64,000 nucleotides of DNA. It comes from JAFGRU01 sp963665915. Lineage in GTDB: Bacteria > Desulfobacterota > Desulfuromonadia > Desulfuromonadales > JAAYDE01. The notes under the pieces were generated by a model that worked only from the letters and a program-made list of their open reading frames with translations, ran no database searches and was not told the origin of the DNA. The stretch spans positions 682,001 to 746,000 of the forward strand of contig CAXXSG010000002.1 of assembly GCA_963665915.2 (NCBI GenBank), written 5' to 3'. The stretch's first letter is position 1; each line of letters begins with the position of its first letter. The position numbers and the translations under genes were made by a program. Shown here piece by piece: positions 52,806-62,349 of this stretch.

Positions 52806-53900
52806 ATGAAAATCCCGATGGTGGACCTTAAAGTCCAATTCGCCAACTACAAACAGGAAATCGAAAACGATCTTCTTTCCGCACTGGAAAATACGCAGTT
52901 TATTCTGGGCCCCAATGTGCGCTCTTTTGAACAGGAAACGGCGGCCTATTTAAAAGTTAAACATGCCATCGGGGTTGCCTCTGGCACCGATGCCCTTCAT
53001 CTAGCCCTGCGTGCGGCTGGAATTCAGGAAGGGGATGAAGTCATTACAACTCCTTTCACCTTTATCGCAACCGCTGAGGCCATCAGTTATGTCGGTGCCA
53101 AACCGGTTTTCGTCGACATTGACCCTGCCACCTTCAACATCAATCCCGATCTGATCGAGGGCGCCATAACTTCAAGAACGAAAGCTATTCTGCCGGTGCA
53201 CCTGTTTGGTCAGCCGGCGGATATGAAACCGATTCAGGCACTTTGCCAAAAATACAATCTAAAAAACATTGAAGATTGTGCTCAGTCCTTTGGTGCCGAA
53301 ATTGAAGGTCGACAAACCGGTACATTTGGTGAATTTGGCTGTTTTTCTTTTTTCCCCAGTAAAAACCTCGGAGGATTTGGGGACGGAGGTCTCATAATCA
53401 CGGATACTGACGAATTGGCTGACAATGTCCGGATTCTGAGAAACCATGGCAGTCATCAGCGCTATATTCATTCTGTGATTGGATACAACTCCCGTCTCGA
53501 TGAACTGCAGGCAGTGATTTTGCGCATTAAACTGAAACATATTGACGAGTTTAATCGCTTGCGGAGGGAAAACGCTCTTTACTATAATGAGAGACTTCAA
53601 CACCCTGGGATAAGAACACCTGTTGAAGGTCCCGGTTTAAAGCATGTTTATCATCAGTACACCATTCTGACCGAAAAACGGGACACCATACAAAAAGCTC
53701 TTCAGGACGCAGGAATCGCGTCAGCTGTTTACTATCCGATCCCCCTGCATCGTCAAGAGGTGTATCTTAAGGACTACGCAGATATTTCTCTTCCAGTTTC
53801 TGAAAAGATGGCCGAAGAAGTCCTGTCTCTTCCCATCTTTCCTGAGCTCCAGAAAGCCCAGATCGACGAGATCTGCAACGTTTTGCTCGGATCTCTTTAG
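52806..53900 (+). CDS. gnnB: DegT/DnrJ/EryC1 aminotransferase, GnnB-like
   Basis: 364 aa PLP enzyme. GVASGTDALHLAL phosphate-binding region, EDCAQSFGAE, PLP lysine K186 in FFPSKNLGGFGDGG, GYNSRLDELQA. Predicted to transaminate the 3-keto product of GnnA to UDP-GlcNAc3N. A role in a separate amino-sugar of O-antigen is the alternative; location inside the lpx block argues against it. Confidence 0.75.
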   Translation: MKIPMVDLKVQFANYKQEIENDLLSALENTQFILGPNVRSFEQETAAYLKVKHAIGVASGTDALHLALRAAGIQEGDEVITTPFTFIATAEAISYVGAKPVFVDIDPATFNINPDLIEGAITSRTKAILPVHLFGQPADMKPIQALCQKYNLKNIEDCAQSFGAEIEGRQTGTFGEFGCFSFFPSKNLGGFGDGGLIITDTDELADNVRILRNHGSHQRYIHSVIGYNSRLDELQAVILRIKLKHIDEFNRLRRENALYYNERLQHPGIRTPVEGPGLKHVYHQYTILTEKRDTIQKALQDAGIASAVYYPIPLHRQEVYLKDYADISLPVSEKMAEEVLSLPIFPELQKAQIDEICNVLLGSL

Positions 53901-53909
53901 AATGAGATA

Positions 53910-55088
53910 ATGGGACCTAGGCAGCCGGTGAACCGCAGAGCCCTTATCATAACGGGTGAAGACTCGGGAGATTTACACGGGGCCAACCTGATTGCCGCCT
54001 GCCAGCGAATCGACCCTGAACTGAAGTTTTTCGGGGTTGGCGGGAAACGGATGGTGGCGGCTGGGTGTGAAATCTTTTTACCCAGCAGCCAGCTTGCGGT
54101 AGTTGGGTTTGTTGAAGTATTCCGCCATCTCCCGACCATTTTCAAGGCATATAATCGCATTAAAAAGGTCCTGCAAGGGGAGGCTTCTCCAGATCTTCTC
54201 ATTCTGATCGATTTTCCCGAGTTTAATTTGCGTCTTGCCAAGGTGGCTAAAAGAGCCGGGATCCCGGTATTGTATTATGTCAGTCCCCAGGTCTGGGCAT
54301 GGCGACGGGGAAGAATCCCAAAAATTTCCAAAATAGTGGATAAACTGGCCGTCATTCTGCCGTTTGAAGAAGAGCTGTATAAACCCTACGGTGTTGATGT
54401 TGAATATGTCGGCAACCCCCTGGTGGATGATTTTAGCGTTGAGCAGACACGACAAGAGTTTTGTACGTCCCATGGATTCAATCCTGTTGCACCATTGATC
54501 GGCCTTTTTCCTGGCAGTCGCCGCAGTGAGCTTCGCTACATGTTCTCCACCGTTATGGAGGCGGCCAACCGTATCAGTGCACAAAAGCCTGAGTGCCAGT
54601 TCCTTCTTCCTGTAGCCCCATCTCTTGAAGGGATTGATTTGGGCACTTGTGGCTGCCAGGACCCCCCAAAGGTCAATTTCCTGAAAGGTGAGAATATCTA
54701 TGATGTCGCCAACGCATGCGACGCTGTCATCTGTGCTTCTGGCACGGTTACTCTTCAGGTTGCTCTCACAGGCACCCCAATGGTGATCATCTATAAGCTT
54801 TCACCCCTGACTTATTGGCTGGGCAGGCTGTTGATTCGGGTTCCGTTTATCGGCCTTGCCAATATTGTTGCTGGAAAAAGGGTGGCCCGGGAATTTATTC
54901 AGGAAATGGCCAACCCGGAAAATATTTCCTCTGAAGTCATCCGGATCATTGAAGACCGGGTTTATAACAATTCTGTTTGTGAGCTCATGAGTGTTGTCGG
55001 CGAAAAACTGGGGCAGGGGGGGTGTTCAGAACGGGTCGCCCGAATGGCCTCGGAAATGGCCACTAACTTTGCGAAAATGCGAAATTAA
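53910..55088 (+). CDS. lpxB: Lipid-A-disaccharide synthase LpxB
   Basis: 392 aa GT19. ITGEDSGDLHGANLI N-terminus, YYVSPQVWAWRRGR, LPFEEELY, LFPGSRRSE, and AICASGTVTLQVAL. Joins UDP-diacyl-sugar to lipid X. The UDP hydrolase that makes lipid X (LpxH/LpxI) is not encoded in the window. Stop and msbA start share one base (TAATG). Confidence 0.96.
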   Translation: MGPRQPVNRRALIITGEDSGDLHGANLIAACQRIDPELKFFGVGGKRMVAAGCEIFLPSSQLAVVGFVEVFRHLPTIFKAYNRIKKVLQGEASPDLLILIDFPEFNLRLAKVAKRAGIPVLYYVSPQVWAWRRGRIPKISKIVDKLAVILPFEEELYKPYGVDVEYVGNPLVDDFSVEQTRQEFCTSHGFNPVAPLIGLFPGSRRSELRYMFSTVMEAANRISAQKPECQFLLPVAPSLEGIDLGTCGCQDPPKVNFLKGENIYDVANACDAVICASGTVTLQVALTGTPMVIIYKLSPLTYWLGRLLIRVPFIGLANIVAGKRVAREFIQEMANPENISSEVIRIIEDRVYNNSVCELMSVVGEKLGQGGCSERVARMASEMATNFAKMRN

Positions 55089-56821
55089 TGAACCGACCTT
55101 CGATTGGAATCTATAAACGGTTATTAACTTATTCAAAGCCCTATATGTGGCGTATCGGACTGGCCATGGGGGCTTCGCTTCTGGTTGCGGGTACTGATGT
55201 CACCCTGGCGAAACTGGTTCAACCGTTTGTAGATGATATCATTCAGGCTAAGAACTTTGCTCTGGTTTATCTGATTCCTCTGGTTATTATCGGTCTTTAC
55301 ACATTCAAAGGTGCTGGCCGTTTCATTCAGGAATATTGTATCAAAACAGCCGGGCAATTGGTTGTGCAGGATTTTCGTAACGATCTATTCTCGCATACTC
55401 TCCAACTATCAATGGGTTTCTTCACAAAAACGCCCTCTGGCACTATGATTTCCCGAATTGTCAGCGACGTTGGTATTTTACAGCGTTCGGCTGCCCAGGT
55501 TCTGGTGGATGGATTGCGGGAAAGTTTTACCCTGGTGGGATTGGCTTGCCTTGCCGTTTATAATGACTGGATCCTGGCCTGTGTCGCTTTTCTGGTTCTT
55601 CCCCTAACGCTCATTCCAGGGACTTTGATTGGTCGAAAAATCAAGGACAATACCCGCAGAGGTCAAGAGGAGATGGGTGAATTAACTTCAGTTCTGCAGG
55701 AATCTTTTTCCGGCGTAAAAATCATCAAATCCTTTGGCACTGAAAACCAGGAAATCCAAAAATTTCGAAAAAAAAATAAGAAATTTTACTTTTTTGTTCG
55801 CAAAGTTATTAAATACGATTCCGTTACCTCACCAATTATCGAGATACTGACATCCTTTGGCATTGCAGGAGTATTGTGGTTCGGATTTTATCGCGTGGTC
55901 GAGGGCGCCATTTCCGTGGGTGCCCTGTTTTCATTTGTTGCAGCAATTGTGATGGCCTATACTCCCGTCAAACGCCTGACCAAGGTTTATAATAACATTC
56001 AGAGATCTCTAGCGGCAGCAGAGAGAGTTTTTGAAGCTCTGGATGAAAAACAGGATATTGTTGATTGCGAGAATCCCATTACGCTAGAAAGGGTAAAAGG
56101 GGAGGTCGCCTTTGAGAATGTGACCTTCTCCTATGAAACCAATAAGGTTTTGGACCATTTTAATGTGACGGCAATGCCAGGGGAAATTGTGGCCCTGGTG
56201 GGTCCCAGCGGAGCTGGGAAAACAACGGCTGCTGGTCTTCTGACGAGATTTTATAACCTCCAGGAAGGTTGCATTCGGATTGATGGCGTGGACATCAGAC
56301 AAATTGCTCTTGAAAGTTTAAAAAAGAATATTGCCCTTGTCGACCAGGAATCTTTTCTTTTTAATGAAACCGTCGCTAACAATATCCGTTACGGAAAACA
56401 AGATGCGTCGCTGGAAGAGGTTCGGAAAGCCGCAAATTTGGCTTATGCTGATGAATTTATCGAGACACTTCCCAATGGTTACGAGGAAATAATCGGCGAC
56501 CGCGGTGCTCGGCTTTCCGGAGGCCAGCGCCAGAGAATCTGCATTGCCCGGGCTCTTTTAATGGACACACCCATTCTCGTTCTTGATGAGGCCACCAGCG
56601 CTCTCGATACGGAAAGTGAAAGCATTGTCCAGAAGGCTCTCTACAACCTTATGCAAAACCGTACAACGTTTGTTATCGCCCATCGCTTGTCCACAATTTT
56701 GAATGCACATAAAATTGTGGTTATGGAGAATGGTCAGGTAAAAGAATCTGGAAAGCACCAGGAACTTTTAAAAAACAAGGGACCATACGCCAAACTCTAT
56801 TCCATGCAGTTTAGTCCGTGA
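55088..56821 (+). CDS. msbA: Lipid A export ABC transporter MsbA-like
   Basis: 577 aa half-transporter: six membrane helices (1-320), then NBD with Walker A GPSGAGKTT (372-380), Q-loop VDQESFLFNETVANN, signature LSGGQRQRICIARAL, Walker B ILVLDEATSALD, H-loop IAHRLST. Flips lipid A-core across the inner membrane. Confidence 0.94.
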   Translation: MNRPSIGIYKRLLTYSKPYMWRIGLAMGASLLVAGTDVTLAKLVQPFVDDIIQAKNFALVYLIPLVIIGLYTFKGAGRFIQEYCIKTAGQLVVQDFRNDLFSHTLQLSMGFFTKTPSGTMISRIVSDVGILQRSAAQVLVDGLRESFTLVGLACLAVYNDWILACVAFLVLPLTLIPGTLIGRKIKDNTRRGQEEMGELTSVLQESFSGVKIIKSFGTENQEIQKFRKKNKKFYFFVRKVIKYDSVTSPIIEILTSFGIAGVLWFGFYRVVEGAISVGALFSFVAAIVMAYTPVKRLTKVYNNIQRSLAAAERVFEALDEKQDIVDCENPITLERVKGEVAFENVTFSYETNKVLDHFNVTAMPGEIVALVGPSGAGKTTAAGLLTRFYNLQEGCIRIDGVDIRQIALESLKKNIALVDQESFLFNETVANNIRYGKQDASLEEVRKAANLAYADEFIETLPNGYEEIIGDRGARLSGGQRQRICIARALLMDTPILVLDEATSALDTESESIVQKALYNLMQNRTTFVIAHRLSTILNAHKIVVMENGQVKESGKHQELLKNKGPYAKLYSMQFSP

Positions 56822-56938
56822 AATGATCAAATTATTAAAGTGATTTTTTCTGAAGGTGGCATCTATTGATTCATTCTTTGAATATTTAGAAGTGGTTATA
56901 GAATGACACAGTCCAGTACTCCTGAATACAAGGGGAAT

Positions 56939-58234
56939 ATGGTTTACATTCTGTATAATATCCTCCTGTTTATTTCGGGGCTTTTCCTCATTCCCTACTT
57001 TTGCTGGAGAGGATTCAGAAAAGGGAGGGGTCGGAAAGGGATCCGGGAAAGATTCGGGTTTTATAGTGCCGCGAAACTGGCAAAAATCAACGGACGGGAA
57101 ATCATCTGGGTCCATTCTGTTTCAGTCGGCGAAACGCGCGCAGCTGTTCCTTTGCTTAAGGCCTTGAGGAAGGAATACCCTGATGCCTGCCTGCTGGTTA
57201 CAACGGTCACCGAGACCGGGCAGGAAGTCGCGAATAAGATTAAAGAGGCAGACCTCTGTCTTTATTTCCCTTTTGATCTTTCGTGGGTCATTCGTCGTGT
57301 CCTGGCCACACTCAAGCCGGTTGCCGTTATCATTGTTGAAACTGAAATCTGGCCCAATTTGGTGCGGCTGGCCTGTGATGACGGAATTCCTTTGCTGCTG
57401 GTTAACGGACGTCTTTCAGATCGTTCTTTTCCCCGTTATAAGGCCGCCGGATTTTTTATCCGGGGGATCCTCCAGAAATTTTCCGCCTTTTGTATGCAGA
57501 CGGGACTTGATGGTCAAAGGGTCCAGTGGATAGGAGCGCCTAGGGAAAAGGTAACGGTTACCGGAAACCTTAAATTTGATTCCAAGATCATTACATACCA
57601 AAAAGCGGAAATCGAAGGGATTCGGGCGGAACTTCAAATTCCCCATGGTCCTCCGGTCTGGGTTGCTGGGAGCACCCATGAAGGTGAGGAACAGGAACTT
57701 GTAAGAATATATCTTAAGTTATTAAGTGCTTGGCCTGATTTAATTTTTATCCTTGTCCCAAGGCATCCCGGCAGGTGTGGGAGCGTAGGCGAAATGATCA
57801 GTTCTCATGGGATCCCTTTCACACTTCGGACCCGGAGTGCTCAGCGGGAAAAGCCTGTCTCTGGCGGTGAAATTATCCTTGTCGATACCATGGGGGAGAT
57901 GCTCAAACTCTACTCCCTGGCGGATATCGTTTTTGTCGGCGGCAGCCTCGTCCCCATTGGAGGGCATAATATTCTTGAAGCATCCATGGTGAAAAAGCCT
58001 GCAGTCTTCGGACCTTGTATGAATAACTTTAAAGAAATTTCGAACCTTTTACAAAAGGCCGAAGGGGGCATCTGTGTGCAGGACAAGGAGGATTTGTTTC
58101 ACTGTCTGAACAGACTTCTCGGAGACCCTGAACTGCGAAAAAAAATTGGGAATAACGGGTTTCACCTTCTTGAAAAGAACAAAGGAGCAACCCGGAAGAC
58201 TCTCAATATCCTGAAAACTTTTCTGAGGTCCTGA
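56939..58234 (+). CDS. waaA: Kdo transferase WaaA (KdtA)
   Basis: 431 aa from ATG 56939 (AAGGGG just upstream, and the membrane anchor VYILYNILLFISGLFLI then begins at residue 2 as in the family); ATG 56903 adds 12 residues. GT30: WVHSVSVGETRAAVPLL, VETEIWPNL, NGRLSDRSFPRYK, FVGGSLVPIGGHN. Adds Kdo to lipid IVA. Confidence 0.95.
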   Translation: MVYILYNILLFISGLFLIPYFCWRGFRKGRGRKGIRERFGFYSAAKLAKINGREIIWVHSVSVGETRAAVPLLKALRKEYPDACLLVTTVTETGQEVANKIKEADLCLYFPFDLSWVIRRVLATLKPVAVIIVETEIWPNLVRLACDDGIPLLLVNGRLSDRSFPRYKAAGFFIRGILQKFSAFCMQTGLDGQRVQWIGAPREKVTVTGNLKFDSKIITYQKAEIEGIRAELQIPHGPPVWVAGSTHEGEEQELVRIYLKLLSAWPDLIFILVPRHPGRCGSVGEMISSHGIPFTLRTRSAQREKPVSGGEIILVDTMGEMLKLYSLADIVFVGGSLVPIGGHNILEASMVKKPAVFGPCMNNFKEISNLLQKAEGGICVQDKEDLFHCLNRLLGDPELRKKIGNNGFHLLEKNKGATRKTLNILKTFLRS

Positions 58235-58236
58235 AA

Positions 58237-59298
58237 ATGGGGCCTCTTTTTCGTTTTTTTTATCCTATTGTTTCTCGGGGGCCTGAAACTGGTCTTGAAA
58301 AGCTCTTATTTCCTGTCCTCCTGCTGTGTAGCTGGATATATGGTTCTATCGGCCTGCTACGGAGTCTTTTATACCGCTTCCACATATTGTCCTCTTACCA
58401 AGCTGAAGTTCCCGTCATATCTGTCGGTAATCTCAGCTCCGGCGGGACCGGGAAAACTCCTGTCGTAGACCATCTGGCTCGGCATCTGCTTGCCATCGGT
58501 AAAAAAACGGCCGTCGTAAGCCGTGGATATGGCCGGGAAAATTCAAGTCAATCCTATCTTGTCAGCAGCGGCAATGGACCACAGCTTTCGCCCAATTTGG
58601 CAGGGGACGAACCTTTTCTTCTGGCCAGGCGTAATCCATCTCTGGTTGTGATCGTGGCGACGAATCGTAAAGAAGGGATAATTTCAGCAGTCAGGGACCA
58701 TGGGGTTGAGGTAATAATCCTGGACGATGGTTTCCAGCATCTTGCGGCCAGGCGGGATTTGGATATCGTTCTTTTAGACTCTGAATGTCCTCTCGGTCGC
58801 GGCAGGGTTCTGCCCGCCGGCATATTACGTGAGTTTCCCTCCGCTCTGAAGCGCGGAGACCTGTTTATTATGACACGGATGGAAAAGGGGACCACCGTTA
58901 GCATTGAGTTGCCTGGAGAAGTACTGTCCTGTCGACACAAAATTTCTACCAATGCATTACCACTTGACGGTGGGTCCGTTGAATTCACGGCTCTGGCTTC
59001 CAGACGGGGCGGGGCTTTTGCTGGTGTTGCGGTACCGCAGAAATTTTTTGCTGATCTGGAAAAAGCCGGACTGAATATTGTGAAAACCGCAATCTTTCAA
59101 GACCACGTACACTATGGCAGAATGGAGATGGAGCGGCTTATTGAGCTTGGCCAGGATATGGATTATCTCATCACTACGGAAAAGGATGCCGTTAAACTTT
59201 GTCAGGATGATTTAAACACAGTTTGCTATGCTGTTCCCCTGTCCTTAGAATTTTTTGAAAATGAAAAATTGGAGGCCATTATTTCGCGGTTGTTTTAA
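58237..59298 (+). CDS. lpxK: Tetraacyldisaccharide 4'-kinase LpxK
   Basis: 353 aa. N-terminal membrane helix, shifted P-loop SVGNLSSGGTGKTP, GRG-type RGYGR, DDGFQHLAARRDLDIVLLD, and TTEKDAVKL. Phosphorylates the 4' position of the lipid A disaccharide. 2 bp after waaA. Confidence 0.96.
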   Translation: MGPLFRFFYPIVSRGPETGLEKLLFPVLLLCSWIYGSIGLLRSLLYRFHILSSYQAEVPVISVGNLSSGGTGKTPVVDHLARHLLAIGKKTAVVSRGYGRENSSQSYLVSSGNGPQLSPNLAGDEPFLLARRNPSLVVIVATNRKEGIISAVRDHGVEVIILDDGFQHLAARRDLDIVLLDSECPLGRGRVLPAGILREFPSALKRGDLFIMTRMEKGTTVSIELPGEVLSCRHKISTNALPLDGGSVEFTALASRRGGAFAGVAVPQKFFADLEKAGLNIVKTAIFQDHVHYGRMEMERLIELGQDMDYLITTEKDAVKLCQDDLNTVCYAVPLSLEFFENEKLEAIISRLF

Positions 59299-59383
59299 CG
59301 ATTTGGCATATCCCCTCTGGCAGTACCCTTCCGTTTTAGACGGTAATGTTGAGTCTTACCACCATGCAGGAGGGTTTAATAGG

Positions 59384-60427
59384 TTGAAACATCAAAATAT
59401 CATTTTGAAAAGATTTGACCCCTCAAAAATCAAAAAAATCATGATCCGCAGCACAAACTGGATAGGTGATGCGGTTATGACCACTCCGGCTCTTGGTACG
59501 GTGAGATCCTTTTTTCCCAATTCAGAAATTACTGTTGTTGCCAACCCTATTGTTGCTGAAGTTTTCAGAAATCACATTGATTGCGACCAGATTCTTATAT
59601 TCGACAAAAATGGCGAACATAAAGGCATGATGGGGTTTCTTCGGTTTTGTCAAAAACTCAGGAAACAGAAGTTTGATCTGGCCATTCTTTTTCAGAATGC
59701 AATTGAAGCCGCTTTCATGGCTTTTTTTGCCGGCATCCCCAGCAGGGGAGGCTTTCGTACCGACGGGCGTGGTTTTTTGCTGACCCATTCCGTGTCGCTT
59801 CAGGTTGCCGACAAACGCCTTCACCACACTGACTACTATCTGGAAATGCTTAAAAAAATTGGCATCGATGGAAAAAGGTCAGGGTTGAAATTGACCTGCA
59901 CCAAGCAGGAAATAAATTGGACTGAAGGGATTCTTGGGGAGAAGAAGTGGGTTGCGGTTAATCCTGGGGCGGCCTATGGAGAAGCAAAACGCTGGTTTCC
60001 TGATCGCTTCGCCCAGGTGGCTGATACGCTTCAGAATGAGTTCGGGGTCGGTGTGCTTTTGACCGGCGGGCCTAATGAGCTCGGAATCGGCTGCGATATT
60101 GAAAACTTTATGCATAACAAGCCGTTGAACATGATCGGAAAAACGACGGTGCGGCAGTTAATGGCCCTTCTTTCTCAATGCGTTCTTGTCATTACCAACG
60201 ATTCGGGTCCCATGCATATTGCAGCGGCTTTTGATGTCCCTATTGTGGCTGTTTTCGGGCCAACGGACCATACCACGACTTCACCTCTTTCCGACAATGC
60301 CCATTTGGTCAGGAAAGATTTTCCTTGTGCTCCCTGTTTACTGCGAGTATGTCCAACTGATCACAGGTGTATGGAAGCGATTAACACTGAGGATGTTCTG
60401 GCAGTGGCCCGTTCGCTTCTGAAATAA
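59384..60427 (+). CDS. waaF: ADP-heptose:LPS heptosyltransferase II (WaaF-like)
   Basis: 347 aa from TTG 59384 with AGGAGGG 10 nt upstream; the open frame extends into lpxK but without similarity. GT9: RSTNWIGDAVMTTPALG, AVNPGAAYGEAKRWFPDRFAQVA, TNDSGPMHIAAAFDVPIVAVFGPTD (split: TNDSGPMHIAAA, VAVFGPTD). Adds heptose II to inner core. C-terminal cysteines CAPC...CP are common in the family. Confidence 0.92.
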   Translation: MKHQNIILKRFDPSKIKKIMIRSTNWIGDAVMTTPALGTVRSFFPNSEITVVANPIVAEVFRNHIDCDQILIFDKNGEHKGMMGFLRFCQKLRKQKFDLAILFQNAIEAAFMAFFAGIPSRGGFRTDGRGFLLTHSVSLQVADKRLHHTDYYLEMLKKIGIDGKRSGLKLTCTKQEINWTEGILGEKKWVAVNPGAAYGEAKRWFPDRFAQVADTLQNEFGVGVLLTGGPNELGIGCDIENFMHNKPLNMIGKTTVRQLMALLSQCVLVITNDSGPMHIAAAFDVPIVAVFGPTDHTTTSPLSDNAHLVRKDFPCAPCLLRVCPTDHRCMEAINTEDVLAVARSLLK

Positions 60428-60432
60428 AATAT

Positions 60433-61470
60433 ATGAAAATTCTTATTGTAAAAACAAGTGCTTTAGGTGATATTGTTCATGCTTTACTTGCGGCCGTTTA
60501 TTTGAAAAAAGTCAACCCGGAAGCACAAATACATTGGCTTGTTGAAGAAGCTTTCACGGAAATCCTAGAGCCTCTTCCTTATATTGAACGGGTCATCCCC
60601 CTTAATATGCGAAAGCTCAGAAAAGAAAAAAGTCTGGCGGAGATACGGAAGCTCCGGGAGGCCATTCGGTTCATCCGAGGGATGAAATACGACCTTGTTC
60701 TCGACCTTCAGGGAAACAGCAAAAGTGGTTTTTTTACCCTCATGTCCGGGGGAGCATTGCGTTTCGGGTTTGACAGAAATGGGGTTAGGGAATGGCCCAA
60801 CCTCCTGAGCACCAATCGGAAAATTACCCTCACGGCCAAGGATCACCATATTTCAGACCGCTCCCTTGCTATTGCCAGGGAAGCCGTTCCAGGTGATAAT
60901 ATCTCTGTTCCCGAGATATCCCTGCAAGCTTGTGAGGAGTCGCAGTTGCGTGTCACAAAGTGGCTGGCGGAAAACAATTCCGATAAAAAGAAAATCGTTG
61001 TCTGTCATACCGGAACGACCTGGGTAACCAAACTCTGGCCCCAGGACAATTGGTGCGAACTTCTCCGCTGGATGATCGAGAAAGGTTCCTTTCTTCCGGT
61101 TCTGACCTGGGGGAATGAAACGGAGAGAAGCACAGCTCAGAGTATCATGCGCGCCAGCGGAGGATCGATTCTCCTCTGGTCAGGGGGAAGCCTTGGAGAT
61201 TTGACGGCTTTGTTGTTCAGCGCGGACCTGGTCCTTGGAAGTGATACCGGTCCGGTGCATATGGCAGCCGCTCTGGGTACGCCCACGGTTTCATTTTACC
61301 GGGTGACCGATTCATCCCGGAACGGGCCTCGGGGATCAAAGCATGTTTGCCTCCAGGCTCCTTTGGATTGTTCCCCATGTCTGTTGAAAGAATGCCCCCG
61401 AGATGATGAATGCGGACATAGTATTCATTTGAAGGAAGCGCTGAACGCTATTGAAAGACTTTTGAAATAG
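60433..61470 (+). CDS. waaC: Heptosyltransferase I (WaaC-like, GT9)
   Basis: 345 aa. KTSALGDIVHALLA N-terminus is typical of WaaC, with LDLQGNSKSG, GTTWVTKLWPQDNW, and LGSDTGPVHMAAALGTPTVS. Adds heptose I to Kdo. 5 bp after waaF. Confidence 0.9.
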   Translation: MKILIVKTSALGDIVHALLAAVYLKKVNPEAQIHWLVEEAFTEILEPLPYIERVIPLNMRKLRKEKSLAEIRKLREAIRFIRGMKYDLVLDLQGNSKSGFFTLMSGGALRFGFDRNGVREWPNLLSTNRKITLTAKDHHISDRSLAIAREAVPGDNISVPEISLQACEESQLRVTKWLAENNSDKKKIVVCHTGTTWVTKLWPQDNWCELLRWMIEKGSFLPVLTWGNETERSTAQSIMRASGGSILLWSGGSLGDLTALLFSADLVLGSDTGPVHMAAALGTPTVSFYRVTDSSRNGPRGSKHVCLQAPLDCSPCLLKECPRDDECGHSIHLKEALNAIERLLK

Positions 61471-61494
61471 GATGGTTTTTTTAACATTATCCAA

Positions 61495-62349
61495 ATGAAT
61501 CGAAAAACTAATTCAAAACGCCTGCTGTCGAGAGAAGTGCGGTTGGTCGGCGACGGTGCTTCCTTGTTGCGAACTCACGGTTTCAAGACCTTCGCCGATT
61601 TTATGGAATTTTCCGGAGGTGAGCACATCTGCCACAAGCCTGGACGCTCGGTCTACAGGTTTGAAAGGGGTGGTAGGACTTTCTACCTGAAGCGTAACCG
61701 CCTGGACTTGGCAGAGTTCTGGAAAGGGCTTCTCAGGATGCGGCTTCCCTCGCGCAGTGCCTTGAAGGAGTGGGAAAGCATCCAGGCGGTGCGTAACGCT
61801 GGAATTCCTACTGTGGCTCCTGTGGCTATGGGCGAGGAGTTGGTCTGTGGCATGGAGAAGTCCTCCTTTACCCTGACCGAGGCTCTTTACGATGCCGAGC
61901 CTTTAGAGGAGGTGCTCCGGCGTGAGTTTTCCAAAGAGTTATCTCCTCTGCTGCGCCAGAAAAAACGCACCCTTATCCGGCGGGTGGCTGAAATTGCTCG
62001 GAGATTGCATGACAGCGGCATGTATCATCAGGATTTTTACTTGGGACATTTCTATCTAGGGTTTGACGATACTCTTTATCTTATCGATCTTCAACGTGTA
62101 GGTCACTGCTGCAAGGTTCCGCGGCGTTATCTTGTTAAGGATCTGGCCCAGTTGGCTTATTCGGCGGAAATAACCGGAGGAGTCTCCCGTAGAGACCAGA
62201 TGCGCTTTTTCCTTACTTATTTGGATGTTGCCAGGCTGGGGCAGGGAGAGAAAGTTCTGCTGCGAAAAGTGCTGGTCAAGTGCCATAGGATTTCGCGGCA
62301 TACAGTCAAATTGTTGAAAAGGCGACGCCTGCGTGGTGAGGTCCCATGA
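61495..62349 (+). CDS. LPS core kinase, WaaP/InaA family
   Basis: 284 aa protein-kinase-like fold. YLKRNRLDLAEFWK near the N-terminus (ATP lysine region), ALKEWESIQAVRNAGIP, catalytic loop LHDSGMYHQDFYLGHFYL and LIDLQRVG as the metal-binding Asp segment (DFG equivalent). Predicted to phosphorylate a core heptose or Kdo. Lies after the heptosyltransferases and overlaps the GT2 gene by 4 nt. Confidence 0.88.
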   Translation: MNRKTNSKRLLSREVRLVGDGASLLRTHGFKTFADFMEFSGGEHICHKPGRSVYRFERGGRTFYLKRNRLDLAEFWKGLLRMRLPSRSALKEWESIQAVRNAGIPTVAPVAMGEELVCGMEKSSFTLTEALYDAEPLEEVLRREFSKELSPLLRQKKRTLIRRVAEIARRLHDSGMYHQDFYLGHFYLGFDDTLYLIDLQRVGHCCKVPRRYLVKDLAQLAYSAEITGGVSRRDQMRFFLTYLDVARLGQGEKVLLRKVLVKCHRISRHTVKLLKRRRLRGEVP

